Shown: in pieces, positions 18,781 through 27,909 of the stretch
Position numbering within the stretch: the first letter of the stretch is position 1
Layout of the letters: each line of letters opens with the position of its first letter
Assembly: GCA_022600345.1 (NCBI GenBank)
Contig: JAHZKP010000036.1
Span: forward strand, 1-51,022
DNA from: Alphaproteobacteria bacterium
GTDB lineage: Bacteria > Pseudomonadota > Alphaproteobacteria > Rhizobiales > Hyphomicrobiaceae
Direction of reading: 5' to 3'
Length of the DNA: 51,022 nt
Notes under the pieces: model-generated
Database searches by the model: none
The model's input: the letters and a program-made list of their open reading frames with translations, nothing else
What the model was told of the DNA's origin: nothing
Program-made: the position numbers and the translations under genes

Positions 18781-18809
18781 AATATGTAAATTCCGAGCAA
18801 GGAAGTCAA
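18781..18809 (-). promoter_or_regulatory. predicted sigma70-type promoter of the SUF operon
   Basis: On the minus strand TTGACT (18809-18804) and CATATT (18786-18781) are separated by exactly 17 bases. The -35 is 5/6 and the -10 is 4/6 to consensus. Transcription would begin near 18774, inside or at the edge of the Irr-type box, about 155 bases before the iscR-like ATG. Confidence 0.55.
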
Positions 18810-19070
18810 GTATTAGGCCGATGTCACGTCAAGCCCTGCAATTGGGCGGGAATCACACTCCAATGAACCCGATGCTTGCCCGTTAAGGAAAAACGCCCAC
18901 CACCCGCACACCGTGAAGCTACTTACAGCAAAGCGAAATAAACCGGCATCCAGCAGACAGCTACAGCAGGTTGCCAAACCCGCCCGCTCCCCCAGGTGCC
19001 CGGCAGAACCAAAGAACCGACATCTCAGCGCTGTGCGCTATGAGCAAAACGAAGAGCCAAGTGAGTTGAA

Positions 19071-19859
19071 ATGCCCGAACTGATAATGACCGGTCCTGTG
19101 GGACGCATCGAAGCCCGTTACCACCACGAGCCCGCCTCCGATTCACCGATCGCGCTGATCCTTCATCCCCACCCCCAATTCGGCGGCACGATGAATAATC
19201 AGGTCGTCTACAGCCTCTATCACACCTTCGCCCAGCGCGGTTTTTCGGTACTGCGCTTCAATTTCCGGGGTGTGGGACGCAGCCAGGGCTATTGGGACGG
19301 CGGACCAGGTGAATTGGCCGACGCCGCCAGCGCCCTTGATTGGATGCAACAGGTCAAGCCGGATGCCAAGAGCTGCTGGATCGCCGGCGTCTCCTTTGGC
19401 ACCTGGATCGCAATGCAATTGCTGATGCGTCGCCCTGAAGCCGAAGGTTTTATTTGCGTCGCCCCGCCATCAAACCTTTATGATTTTTCGTTTCTGGCAC
19501 CCTGCCCATCCTCAGGCCTGATGATCAACGGCGACATGGACCGCGTCGTCCCATCCCATTCGGTCGCCGAACTGACCACCAAACTCAAAACCCAGCGCGG
19601 CATCAAGATCGAGCACCAGATCGTCCCTGGCGCCAACCACTTCTTTGAAGACAAGATCGACGAACTCGACACGCGCGTCGGCGATTACCTGGACCAGCGC
19701 ATCGAAGAAAAGGCCAACGAGACAAAAGCAAAGCCCAAGGCCATTGGCGCTTCCAGGAAAGCAACTCCGGCAGCTCCTGAAGAAACCGTCGATTCCGGCG
19801 ATACTGACCAAGGCGAGGCCGCTCAAGACGACAATCCCGGCGAGGAGAACAACGAGTAA
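19071..19859 (+). CDS. alpha/beta hydrolase with acidic C-terminal tail
   Basis: The 262-residue protein has LILHPHPQFGGTMNNQVV near the start and LRFNFRGVGRSQG after it. The nucleophile elbow is GVSFGTW (Ser at the centre), an acidic residue follows in MINGDMDRVVP, and the catalytic His is in PGANHFFE. This is the pattern of the dienelactone hydrolase-like/YcjY-type alpha/beta hydrolases that occur singly in many alphaproteobacteria. The substrate is unknown. After residue ~210 the protein continues as a ~50-residue Lys/Ala-rich then Glu/Asp-rich tail that is probably disordered and is not part of the enzyme fold. An intrinsic terminator follows at 19901. It is divergent from the SUF operon and shares its intergenic region. 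Confidence 0.88.
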   Translation: MPELIMTGPVGRIEARYHHEPASDSPIALILHPHPQFGGTMNNQVVYSLYHTFAQRGFSVLRFNFRGVGRSQGYWDGGPGELADAASALDWMQQVKPDAKSCWIAGVSFGTWIAMQLLMRRPEAEGFICVAPPSNLYDFSFLAPCPSSGLMINGDMDRVVPSHSVAELTTKLKTQRGIKIEHQIVPGANHFFEDKIDELDTRVGDYLDQRIEEKANETKAKPKAIGASRKATPAAPEETVDSGDTDQGEAAQDDNPGEENNE

Positions 19860-19900
19860 GGCGCCACCCGCCTCATTCGGCTACGCCGTCAAGGATACGA

Positions 19901-19937
19901 AGGCCAGCCTCACATGAGCGCTGGCCTTTTTTGTTTT
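19901..19937 (+). terminator. intrinsic terminator after the hydrolase gene
   Basis: AGGCCAGC (19901-19908) pairs with GCTGGCCT (19920-19927) around an 11-base loop, followed by a T-rich run (TTTTTTGTTTTT). It starts 42 bases after the hydrolase stop codon and also sits just beyond the end of the convergent anmK gene, so it may serve both. Confidence 0.85.
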
Positions 19938-19947
19938 TCAGGACATC

Positions 19948-21069
19948 TCAACTTGCAGGTGCCGGTGGCGCGACAATGCCGCCGCTGCGCGCCGCTTTCA
20001 CCCCTGTCGTGCCAGGAAACGTTATCGGTAGACCAAGTTGCGCGCGCACACCAAGATACGCCCACGCCTCCGCCTCAACACTGTCGCCATCGAAACCCAC
20101 GGCTTCCGCACCGACCACCTCGATTCCCGTCCGGGCAGCTATCATCGCCACCAGCGTCGTGTTCCTGCGTCCGCCACCGCATGCAACGATCCGCACCGGC
20201 GGCGCAGGCAAATGCACCATCGCGCGCCTGACCGCTTCCGCCGACATTGCAGTCAGCGTCGCCGCGCCATCGTCAGGGCTCATCCACTCGACAAGATCCC
20301 AAAAGAACGAATTTCGGTCGAGCGACTTGGGCGGTGGCTGCGCAAAATACTCATGAGCGGCAAAAAACGACACCACGTCCTCACTCACTTGGCCCCGCGC
20401 TGCCATGGCCCCGTCCCGATCGAAGCTTTTCGCCCCCTTCGTGCAACGTGACACCCAGTCATCAATCAGCGCACTACCCGGTCCGGTATCGAACGCAATC
20501 AGCTCTCCGTTGGCGCCGATGAAAGTAATATTCGCAACGCCGCCCAGGTTGAGCAGCGCCAACGGACGCCCCGGCAACACGCCAGCCAATGCCCGATGGT
20601 AGATGGGAACCAGCGGCGCGCCTTGTCCGCCATCAGCCATATCGGCGGCCCGCAAATCAAACACCACCGGTAAACCGGTCAACTCCGCCAATCCTGCTCC
20701 ATCACCAAGCTGAACGGTAAGCCCGGACCCGGGCCTGTGCAAAACCGTCTGGCCGTGAAAGCCGATCACGTCGATGCTCTCTGGCGGAATGCCTTCTGCC
20801 GCTAAAAACGCTGTAACTGCTTCCGCATGGCGCTTTGTAATAACCCGCTCTGCCTCCCGCATAATCCCCGGGCGCGCCTGGCGATCCCTCAGGTCACGGG
20901 CAGTCCCGATCGCCGCTGCCAGTAGCGAGCGCACTTCGGCTGTGTAGGCAAAAGTCCGCGCCGCCCCCCTCTCGACCCGGTCTTCGCCATCGGTTTCGAT
21001 CATCGCCACGTCGATCCCGTCCATCGACGTTCCGCTCATCAGTCCTAGCGCGCGCTTAAGGTCGCCCAT
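19948..21069 (-). CDS. anmK: anhydro-N-acetylmuramic acid kinase
   Basis: AnmK phosphorylates and opens 1,6-anhydro-N-acetylmuramic acid released during peptidoglycan turnover, giving MurNAc-6-phosphate for recycling. The 373-residue protein has the ATPase-fold signature [21 protein letters not shown] at the start, [52 protein letters not shown] with the catalytic Asp region, [27 protein letters not shown], and a C-terminal [16 protein letters not shown]. The length is normal (~370). It starts at the ATG at 21069 and is transcribed away from tyrS, with 88 bases between the two start codons. No other murein-recycling gene is in the window. Confidence 0.96.
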   Translation of the reverse strand: MGDLKRALGLMSGTSMDGIDVAMIETDGEDRVERGAARTFAYTAEVRSLLAAAIGTARDLRDRQARPGIMREAERVITKRHAEAVTAFLAAEGIPPESIDVIGFHGQTVLHRPGSGLTVQLGDGAGLAELTGLPVVFDLRAADMADGGQGAPLVPIYHRALAGVLPGRPLALLNLGGVANITFIGANGELIAFDTGPGSALIDDWVSRCTKGAKSFDRDGAMAARGQVSEDVVSFFAAHEYFAQPPPKSLDRNSFFWDLVEWMSPDDGAATLTAMSAEAVRRAMVHLPAPPVRIVACGGGRRNTTLVAMIAARTGIEVVGAEAVGFDGDSVEAEAWAYLGVRAQLGLPITFPGTTGVKAARSGGIVAPPAPAS

Positions 21070-21157
21070 CCAAACTTGCTCCCGATCGCGTTCCTGTGCA
21101 TTGTCCCCGCTCTCAACTCAAAGTGAACTCATCCTTCGAGCCGATCAAGGTCAGCCT

Positions 21158-22420
21158 ATGTCGACGCCCTCGCGCCCCAAATCCGAATTTCTCGAAATTC
21201 TTACCTCCCGCGGCTACATTCATCAGACCTCCGATACAGACGGCATCGATGATCTGGCCCGCGATGGAAAACTCGTTGCTTACGTCGGCTACGACTGCAC
21301 CGCCCCCTCTCTCCACGTCGGCTCCCTGATCTCGATCATGATGCTGCACTGGCTGCAGCAAACAGGCAACAAGCCGGTCGTTCTGCTGGGCGGCGGCACG
21401 ACCCGCGTCGGTGACCCTTCAGGCAAGGATGAAACCCGCGCGCTACGAACGATTGAGGAAATCGACGACAACAAGGCCCAACTGCAAAGCGTGTTCGCCC
21501 GCCTATTGCAATTCGGCGACGGCAAAACGGACGCCCTCATGGTCGACAATGCCGACTGGCTGGCCAAACTCAACTACATTGAATTCCTGCGCGACGTGGG
21601 CCGCCACTTCTCGGTCAATCGCATGATGAGCATGGATTCGGTCAAGCTCCGCCTCGATCGCGAGCAGGAACTCTCGTTCATCGAATTCAATTACATGCTG
21701 CTCCAATCCTACGACTTCGCCGAACTGGCCCGCCGTATCGGTTGCAATATGCAGATGGGTGGCTCCGACCAATGGGGCAACATCGTCCTGGGCATTGACC
21801 TGGGCCGCCGCATGGGCACCCATCAACTCTACGGCCTCACTTGTCCGCTCCTTACCACCGCCTCGGGCGCCAAGATGGGCAAGACCGCCCAGGGCGCCAT
21901 CTGGCTCAACGAAACCCAATTGCCCGCCTACGATTACTGGCAATATTGGCGCAACACTGAAGATGCCGATGTCGGCCGCTTCCTGCGCTTGTTCACGACC
22001 TTACCCCTGGATGAAATTGCCCGTCTCGAAGCCCTCGATGGCTCCGAAATCAATGAAGCCAAGAAAGTCCTGGCAACCGAAGCAACCGCCCTGCTGCATG
22101 GCCGCGAACAGGCCGAAAGGTCGGCGGAAACAGCAAGACTGACATTTGAAAAAGGCACCCTTGCAGCCGACCTGCCAACCGTCGAGATTGCCACGACTGA
22201 CTTGCAGGCCGGAATTGGCGTTCTCGACGCCTTCGTTCGCGCCGATCTGGCAAAATCAAACAGCGAGGCCCGCCGCCAAATCAAGGGCGGCGCACTCAAG
22301 GTCAACGGCAAAGCCGTGAGCGATGAAAAGTCAAAGATTACCAGCGACCACCTGGGCGACGACGGTGTGATCAAGTTGTCCTTTGGCAAGAAGCGCCACG
22401 TCCTGCTGCGCCCGGTTTAG
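21158..22420 (+). CDS. tyrS: tyrosyl-tRNA synthetase
   Basis: This class I aminoacyl-tRNA synthetase charges tRNA-Tyr. The 420-residue protein has [16 protein letters not shown] with the HIGH-like HVGSL at 53-57, [17 protein letters not shown], the tyrosine-binding [14 protein letters not shown] and [11 protein letters not shown], the KMSKS-like KMGKT at 239-243, and a C-terminal S4 RNA-binding domain (~355-420, [22 protein letters not shown]). It starts at the ATG at 21158 with AAGG seven bases upstream; a longer frame from 21101 lacks family residues. The stop lies only 13 bases from the end of the convergent AsmA-like gene, so the two transcripts must overlap or end in each other. Confidence 0.97.
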   Translation: MSTPSRPKSEFLEILTSRGYIHQTSDTDGIDDLARDGKLVAYVGYDCTAPSLHVGSLISIMMLHWLQQTGNKPVVLLGGGTTRVGDPSGKDETRALRTIEEIDDNKAQLQSVFARLLQFGDGKTDALMVDNADWLAKLNYIEFLRDVGRHFSVNRMMSMDSVKLRLDREQELSFIEFNYMLLQSYDFAELARRIGCNMQMGGSDQWGNIVLGIDLGRRMGTHQLYGLTCPLLTTASGAKMGKTAQGAIWLNETQLPAYDYWQYWRNTEDADVGRFLRLFTTLPLDEIARLEALDGSEINEAKKVLATEATALLHGREQAERSAETARLTFEKGTLAADLPTVEIATTDLQAGIGVLDAFVRADLAKSNSEARRQIKGGALKVNGKAVSDEKSKITSDHLGDDGVIKLSFGKKRHVLLRPV

Positions 22421-22433
22421 TGCCTGTTTGAGC

Positions 22434-25400
22434 TTACTGCCGCTTGGTTTCCGAACTCCACCCCTCAATGGTGCGTCCTGGCCCGCCGCTGGTGCCCACA
22501 GACGGCGGGCTGCTCGACGCCCGCGAGCGGCCTTCGCGCACCTCTTTTCCCACTGCCTCCCCGCGCGGAGAAACGCTTTGGCTGCCCGGCGCCATCGGGA
22601 AGATTTCCCGAAAGATGCCAGGCGCGATTGACGACAGCGGATGCACATAGACCTGGGGTTTTTTCATAGAACCACGAATCGCGAAATTGGTGCCAAACAG
22701 ACCTTCTTTGCGCGGCCCCGACAGCAACTCTCCGAAAAACGGTATCCCACCGAAAGCGTTGTTCAACCCCTGCAACAAGACATACGTTCCGCCCACATCG
22801 ACCGTATTGTTGCCGAAGTCAGCATTGCCCCGCAACGTTGCGCCAAGAAGCGCTCCGCGCACCGACGCATCCCGCAAGGCGACCTGCCCGTGCCCAACTG
22901 AGAACGGCGCCCGCAATTGATCGAAGTCGATGACTTGGCGCGAGACCTTTTTCCGAGCGATCGCGGGAACGCTTTCATCGGTTATGCCGACCACCTCGGA
23001 AACCACGGGATCACCAAGGATCCTGAAGTTATCGATCCATAAGGTGCCAATCTTTTCTGCAGCCCCACTGCCATCCAGATCGACCTCCAATCGTAACCGG
23101 CCTCCTTCCATATTCGAATAAAGACCGATCAATTTGAACGCCTGCCCAGCGTCTACAGTCTCAACCAGCAACAGCCGCTTGGTGCGCCCTCTCTCAGCCA
23201 ACCCTCGCAACTCAAACGCCATCGGCTTGCCGCCATCCAGTCCCCCCTGCCCCTTCAAACTCGTTAATTTGCCATCCCGGCTCGACAATTTGGCCGAAAC
23301 GCCCCGCAAGGAAACGTCCTCGAAACCCAATACATTATCGATATTCACTTCCACATCGAAATCACCGCCCGGCGTCTTGCTGCCACCGGCCTTGACACCA
23401 CCATTGCCGACAGCGAAAAGCGAGCGGAAAAACGCACGGCCGTCATAGGTCGTCCCCCCCAGCTTCAGCTTCCAGATTTTATCCTTCCCCACCAAACCCT
23501 TGGCCGTCAGGCGGCTGACCAGATTGAGCGAGAATTGCGGAAAATCAAATCGTGTCACCCGTCCCTTGGCGTCAAGTCCAACAGATCCGGCAACGGCGAT
23601 GTCCGACCCCGTGATCTGTAGCTTCGAAAGCGACTTTGCCCCGCTATCGCCAGAAGCTTCCACATCGAAATCCAGGAACGCCTCCCGGCCAGCGGGCTTC
23701 GACCACCCGATCATGGCAAGGGAAACCTCCGCAGGCGTCAGATCCGCGCGAACGTGAACTTTGCGTCTGTCTTCGGGGCCCGTTTCCGATACCGTCAGCA
23801 CGACTGGCACCTCGCCCGACACAAGCCCGCCAGCATCGATCCCCAACTGCTTTCGATCCGCTTCATCAAGCCGCGCCGTCAGGCGAATAGGCGGCTGGCG
23901 CGCAACATCCAAGCCCTTGATCCGTTGCAGGTTGAGCTTCGCCGCAACGCCCTTGATCAAGACATCGCCCTTGGCATTGATGGCCTGCGGCGTCACTTCG
24001 AAGTCAAGACTGGCACCCTTGATCGCGTTGCCATCGAACACATCGGGTATCTGCCCTTCCTTCAATCGCGCGGTGATCTCGTAGCCGACATCGGACGTCT
24101 TCAGGTCGGCAACAAGCGGAAAGCCGATCTTGACTTCACCGGCAAGCTTTCCGGTGACATTTTCAGGTTCCGCCCCGTCATCAACTGCCCCCGCAAGCGG
24201 CTTCGTCGCCAACAGCTTCTGCAAGGCTCCTGCCGGAGATGTGAAATTGAAGGTGACCGCACCTGACGCCCCGCTACCCAACAGGTCCGTTCCCACGAAC
24301 TGCCCTTGTTTCACAGAAACAACGTCACCACCGCCCATGTCCATGGCGCCATCGGGCATGGTCACCTCCAGGGCGTCGTTTTCAAAACGCGCCAACGCAC
24401 GCGGAGCCATCAGCGGCGGCATACCGGGTACGGGATCGAACAAAACGTCGGCTGCCTGCAACGTAACAACGAACTGTGTATCGCCCGTACTTGCTTTGGA
24501 GACTCTAGGCTCGAGGTGGCGGCCGCTGCGATAGGCAATCTTGCCGGCACGAACCTGACCGTCGCGCAGGTTGGCTTGGAACCATTCCCGCCCCGCTGCT
24601 GCGACGCCCGACGGCCAAAGCGCCGCCAGCCGCGGCGCCGGCATACCCGAAAAAGTCCCATCGATCTTGCTGCCCGGCGAACTTGTAAAATCAATCTCGC
24701 CGTTGACGAGGATCGTTCCGCCCGCGAGTGCGAATTTGCCGTCATCGACATGAATCAGACCGCGCCGCAGATCCGCCCGGCCGCGCACCACACCACCTTC
24801 CACACCACCCCGGCCTGCCTCCGCCCCGGCCTCTTTCACCAAGTCGGGCGACACGTGCATTTCAAAGTCCCAGTTCTGCAAACCATCAGACGCCGGCCGG
24901 CCGACTGCATCTCCGCTGAGAAAGAGTGCAGTCTCACCGCTGCGAACCAGCGAGGACTTCAACGTCAGCTTCTGCTCGGCGGGCACATACGCAAAATTCA
25001 AGACACCCTCATCGAGCGCCAGCAGCGGACCATCCATCTCCGGCAGACTGACCCGGCTACCGGCGACCTCAACCGAAACCTCAGCCCCCAGAATCTCGCC
25101 GCCCCGTGTAAATCTGGCGCGGATATCTGCCGAAGTGGGCGCATCCAGGAATTCCAGCCCGCCGATTCCGGGGACGGCCTTGGCGATTTCCTGCGGCACC
25201 AGGTCGCGAATTGAAGTCGTCAGGCCAACGGCATCGCCTGCAGGCTCGTCCTCGGCCCGAAACGTCGCCGACCATATCCGGCCTGAAGAAGACACCCGAA
25301 CAGAACCTGAGACGATGTTGCCTTGTTTGCGGCGCTCGAAATCAACCAGCAGCCGCGGCACCTGCCAAATCGACCTGTTGCCTTCCGCCTCTAAAACGAC

Positions 25401-26147
25401 GGTTGCATTGCGCAGACCAACTTCCCTCAGGCCGGACGCCGAAGTCGCCGCCGGCTTTTTGTCGCCCTTCGAGCCGTCGGCAAAAAGTTTGGATAAATTG
25501 AACACTCCCTTGGGCCGCCCTGGCAGCCGGCCTGGCGCTGCTCCTGATCCCAATTGTCCGGCAGGCGCAGCCCCTTGGGCGGCAGTGCTGCGACCGGTTG
25601 GTCGGGCGAAGGTCAAAGAAAACCCAGAATCGCGCTCATACACCAAGGAAACCCGCGGCTCGATCAACTCCACTCGCTCGGGCGATGCCTGCAACGACCA
25701 CAAGGAACTGTGCGACAGTCCGATTGCCGCCTGGGGCGCGGACACCACCGCGCCAACACCGGGGTCTGAAAGCTCCAGGTTCCTCAGCCGAAGTTCAAGC
25801 CCGCCATCTTCCGCCAATGTCACGATGACGTCGTCGAAATCCGCAGTCAGCCCCGACAATCCGCTGTTGATGCCCACCTTGACCGGGTCGACAAGAAAAT
25901 TAACCGAAACCGGACCTTGCAGAAGCCGGAAATATCCAATCCCACCAGCCAGCGCCAACAGCAGGCATAGCGGCAAAACCACCATCGACAACAGGCCAAC
26001 CAAGACCCTGCGCCACAACGGCGACCGCACACCGTCTGCCGGTGTGGACTGCGCACCATTCCCCCTGACGCGCCGGGCACCCTGCCCCCGCCCCGCGTCC
26101 GGGTGTGCCCCCGCACCGCGCTTGGATTTTAGCTGCCGACCGACCAA
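22434..26147 (-). CDS. very large AsmA/YhdP-like envelope protein
   Basis: The 1237-residue protein has a ~45-residue basic cytoplasmic start, one membrane segment at about residues 48-70 (VLVGLLSMVVLPLCLLLALAGGIGYF), and then a very long periplasmic part rich in beta strands. Features of the DUF3971/AsmA_2 (YhdP) type include LELRLRNLELSDPGVGAVVSAPQAAIGLS near the start. The C-terminal part has LDGSGAAEKIGTLWIDNFRILGDP, GTYVLLQGLNNAFGGIPFFGELLSG and NFAIRGSMKKPQVYVHPLSSIAPGIFREIF. Such bridge-like proteins are thought to carry phospholipids between the membranes; this role is from E. coli relatives. The start is a TTG with AGAGGA upstream; a GTG ~40 codons later is an alternative. The last ~45 residues are Ser/Gly/Arg-rich and probably disordered. 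Confidence 0.88.
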   Translation of the reverse strand: MVGRQLKSKRGAGAHPDAGRGQGARRVRGNGAQSTPADGVRSPLWRRVLVGLLSMVVLPLCLLLALAGGIGYFRLLQGPVSVNFLVDPVKVGINSGLSGLTADFDDVIVTLAEDGGLELRLRNLELSDPGVGAVVSAPQAAIGLSHSSLWSLQASPERVELIEPRVSLVYERDSGFSLTFARPTGRSTAAQGAAPAGQLGSGAAPGRLPGRPKGVFNLSKLFADGSKGDKKPAATSASGLREVGLRNATVVLEAEGNRSIWQVPRLLVDFERRKQGNIVSGSVRVSSSGRIWSATFRAEDEPAGDAVGLTTSIRDLVPQEIAKAVPGIGGLEFLDAPTSADIRARFTRGGEILGAEVSVEVAGSRVSLPEMDGPLLALDEGVLNFAYVPAEQKLTLKSSLVRSGETALFLSGDAVGRPASDGLQNWDFEMHVSPDLVKEAGAEAGRGGVEGGVVRGRADLRRGLIHVDDGKFALAGGTILVNGEIDFTSSPGSKIDGTFSGMPAPRLAALWPSGVAAAGREWFQANLRDGQVRAGKIAYRSGRHLEPRVSKASTGDTQFVVTLQAADVLFDPVPGMPPLMAPRALARFENDALEVTMPDGAMDMGGGDVVSVKQGQFVGTDLLGSGASGAVTFNFTSPAGALQKLLATKPLAGAVDDGAEPENVTGKLAGEVKIGFPLVADLKTSDVGYEITARLKEGQIPDVFDGNAIKGASLDFEVTPQAINAKGDVLIKGVAAKLNLQRIKGLDVARQPPIRLTARLDEADRKQLGIDAGGLVSGEVPVVLTVSETGPEDRRKVHVRADLTPAEVSLAMIGWSKPAGREAFLDFDVEASGDSGAKSLSKLQITGSDIAVAGSVGLDAKGRVTRFDFPQFSLNLVSRLTAKGLVGKDKIWKLKLGGTTYDGRAFFRSLFAVGNGGVKAGGSKTPGGDFDVEVNIDNVLGFEDVSLRGVSAKLSSRDGKLTSLKGQGGLDGGKPMAFELRGLAERGRTKRLLLVETVDAGQAFKLIGLYSNMEGGRLRLEVDLDGSGAAEKIGTLWIDNFRILGDPVVSEVVGITDESVPAIARKKVSRQVIDFDQLRAPFSVGHGQVALRDASVRGALLGATLRGNADFGNNTVDVGGTYVLLQGLNNAFGGIPFFGELLSGPRKEGLFGTNFAIRGSMKKPQVYVHPLSSIAPGIFREIFPMAPGSQSVSPRGEAVGKEVREGRSRASSSPPSVGTSGGPGRTIEGWSSETKRQ

Positions 26148-26426
26148 CTAAGCCAATCCTCTTCTGCTTGCGTTCCACCCCGTCAACGGCGCACCTTCCC
26201 ACCAAACGGCCAATTCCGAACGTGCCAAGTAAATGGCGGTGCTATCTAAAGCCGGCGGCCACATTATGGACCTCTGCTCGCTTGCGCCACCAAAGACAAG
26301 CATCAATCTGTGACCGGATCTGTCCTTGCCAGCTCGATCCTCTACCACTTATCACTCGTAAATCTGCGCCGAACCGCTAAAACGTCGAACTCGTTTACGA
26401 CAGCTCGAATAGAAAGGCATGCAGCG

Positions 26427-26906
26427 ATGGTCGCAGAGGGCAAAAAAGCGCCGAATTTCAAACTGCCAGACGCCGACGGCGAAGTCGTGGAACTTGCCAA
26501 GTGCAAGGGTGCACCCGTGGTTTTATACTTCTACCCCAAGGACGACACCTCCGGCTGCACCAAGGAGGCCTTGGACTTCACCGCTCAAATGGCCGAATTC
26601 GAGGCAGCCGGCACAATTGTCCTGGGTGTGTCCCCTGATACACAGCAAAAGCACCGCAAATTCATCGACAAGCATGAATTGTCGGTACGCCTGCTGGCCG
26701 ATACTGAAAAACAGGCCGCCCAGACCTATGAAGTCTGGGTCGAAAAATCCATGTATGGACGAAAGTACATGGGTGTCGAGCGCGCCACATTCTTGATCGA
26801 TAGGTCCGGCAAAATCGTTCGCATCTGGCGCAAGGTGAAAGTCCCCGGACATGTTGGCGAGGTGTTATCGGCGGTGCAGGAACTCTCGGCCCAACAATCG
26901 GGCTAA
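26427..26906 (+). CDS. bcp: thioredoxin-dependent thiol peroxidase (Bcp/PrxQ type)
   Basis: This is a peroxiredoxin that reduces H2O2 and organic peroxides, 159 residues. It has APNFKLPDADGE at the start, the peroxidatic cysteine in YFYPKDDTSGCTKEALDF (PxxxTxxC motif), ILGVSPDT-like LGVSPDTQQKHRKF, and the C-terminal RATFLIDRSGKIVRIWRKVKVPGH. The position five residues after the peroxidatic Cys, where E. coli Bcp has its resolving Cys, is Leu here, so it probably works by a 1-Cys or alternative-partner mechanism. I start at the ATG at 26427 with AAAGG upstream; the open frame continues back to 26310 without family residues. It is divergent from the AsmA-like gene. Confidence 0.94.
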   Translation: MVAEGKKAPNFKLPDADGEVVELAKCKGAPVVLYFYPKDDTSGCTKEALDFTAQMAEFEAAGTIVLGVSPDTQQKHRKFIDKHELSVRLLADTEKQAAQTYEVWVEKSMYGRKYMGVERATFLIDRSGKIVRIWRKVKVPGHVGEVLSAVQELSAQQSG

Positions 26907-27085
26907 CCTCCCACACCAACTGAAAAATGCAGACCTGTTTCCTCGTCGCAACGTGACCTCACCTAACAATTGTGATAGATGGCGTTCATACGCGGCAAAA
27001 ATGCCGATTGCGGGTTTGCATTGCCGGTCCAGATCGCGTTGAAGACTAAAAGAAGAGTTGCGTTTGTTTGGAGGTCGAACTCGCC

Positions 27086-27583
27086 ATGTTACCTAACTTC
27101 AAAAAGTCGGAAGCTGATGCACCCAAGCCACCAGCTCCCCCAGCACCGGCAACCAGCGCGCCAGCAGCCTCTCCGGCAATCTCGACCGCCCGGCCAGGCG
27201 AACGCGTTCCGCCATCGGTCATCGGCCCGGACCTGACCATCCACGGCAACCTGACCTCCGAAGGCCAGGTCCAGATCGACGGACGAGTCGAGGGCGACAT
27301 TCGCGGCACCCACATCATCGTCGGCGAACGCGCCAACATCACCGGCGGCATTATTGCCGAGGAAGTCGTTGTACGCGGCCATGTGATGGGCTCGGTACGC
27401 GGAAAGCGTGTGATGCTCCAGGCGCAGAGCCACGTCGAAGGCGACATTTACCACAAGGCGCTGGCCATCGAGCAGGGTGCATTTTTCGAAGGCAAATCGC
27501 GGCGTAGCGACGATCCTCTGGCCGCCGCTTCACCCGCCGAAAAACCACCGATGGTAACACCTCCGACACCGGCGGCATCCTGA
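27086..27583 (+). CDS. bactofilin-type polymer-forming cytoskeletal protein
   Basis: The 165-residue protein has a Pro/Ala-rich disordered start (residues ~8-45) and then the bactofilin (DUF583) beta-helix: VIGPDLTIHGNLTSEGQVQIDGRVEGDIRGTHIIVGERANITGGIIAEEVVVRGHVMGSVRGKRVMLQAQSHVEGDIYHKALAIEQGAFFEGKSRR. A Pro/Ser tail follows. Each ~17-residue turn has the usual G/V/I pattern. Bactofilins polymerise without nucleotide and organise cell-wall enzymes, stalks or polarity. Many bactofilin genes neighbour an M23 peptidase gene, which is not seen here. The ATG at 27086 has GGAGG eleven bases upstream; a TTG six codons earlier overlaps that site and is less likely. Confidence 0.95.
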   Translation: MLPNFKKSEADAPKPPAPPAPATSAPAASPAISTARPGERVPPSVIGPDLTIHGNLTSEGQVQIDGRVEGDIRGTHIIVGERANITGGIIAEEVVVRGHVMGSVRGKRVMLQAQSHVEGDIYHKALAIEQGAFFEGKSRRSDDPLAAASPAEKPPMVTPPTPAAS

Positions 27584-27909
27584 CCTCAGATACCGGGCTC
27601 CGTAGTTTCGGAGCCGGAGACTCAAGGCCCCCACTACTGGCGGCAGAAACTGCCCGGTTAAGTCAAATACCGGCGGACTAAACCAACGAACCAGATTTGA
27701 AAGCCCTGTCGCTCATTATTGGTGCGGCAGGGCTTTTTCGTTGCACGACAAGGTCATCTTAAAGCCGTCAGTTCAAAGGCTGCCGGTCGCCGGCCCACCA
27801 TGAAGCCTACAATCCAGTCTGGATTCGAGCCAGCCGGCCATCAAGCGGGTTCGCCGTTGATGAAATCATCCAGCCACCGACAATCGATATAACCCGCCGC
27901 TCCGCCCCA
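27584..27909. other. intergenic region between convergent genes
   Basis: It contains a short hairpin just after the bactofilin gene (CGGGCTCCG with CGGAGCC, 27594-27614, no T run) and a real terminator at 27700-27738. The remaining ~170 bases show no gene. Confidence 0.5.
27700..27738 (+). terminator. intrinsic terminator downstream of the bactofilin gene
   Basis: AAAGCCCTG (27700-27708) pairs with CAGGGCTTT (27728-27736) with 19 bases between them, the second arm running into a T stretch (CTTTTTCG). It could serve the bactofilin transcript, 117 bases upstream. Confidence 0.75.

Larger units (their letters stand above)
18620..19070. other. divergent intergenic region between the SUF operon and the hydrolase gene
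   Basis: It holds the likely SUF promoter (18781-18809) and Irr-type box (18755-18771), leaving a leader of ~150 bases before the iscR-like start codon. The part towards the hydrolase gene (18830-19070) shows no clear promoter, hairpin or small gene. Confidence 0.5.

Noticed and set aside
25135-26151. 338-codon plus-strand frame antisense to the AsmA-like gene start
   Set aside because: Low-complexity Ser/Pro/Arg translation; the opposite strand encodes a coherent membrane protein.
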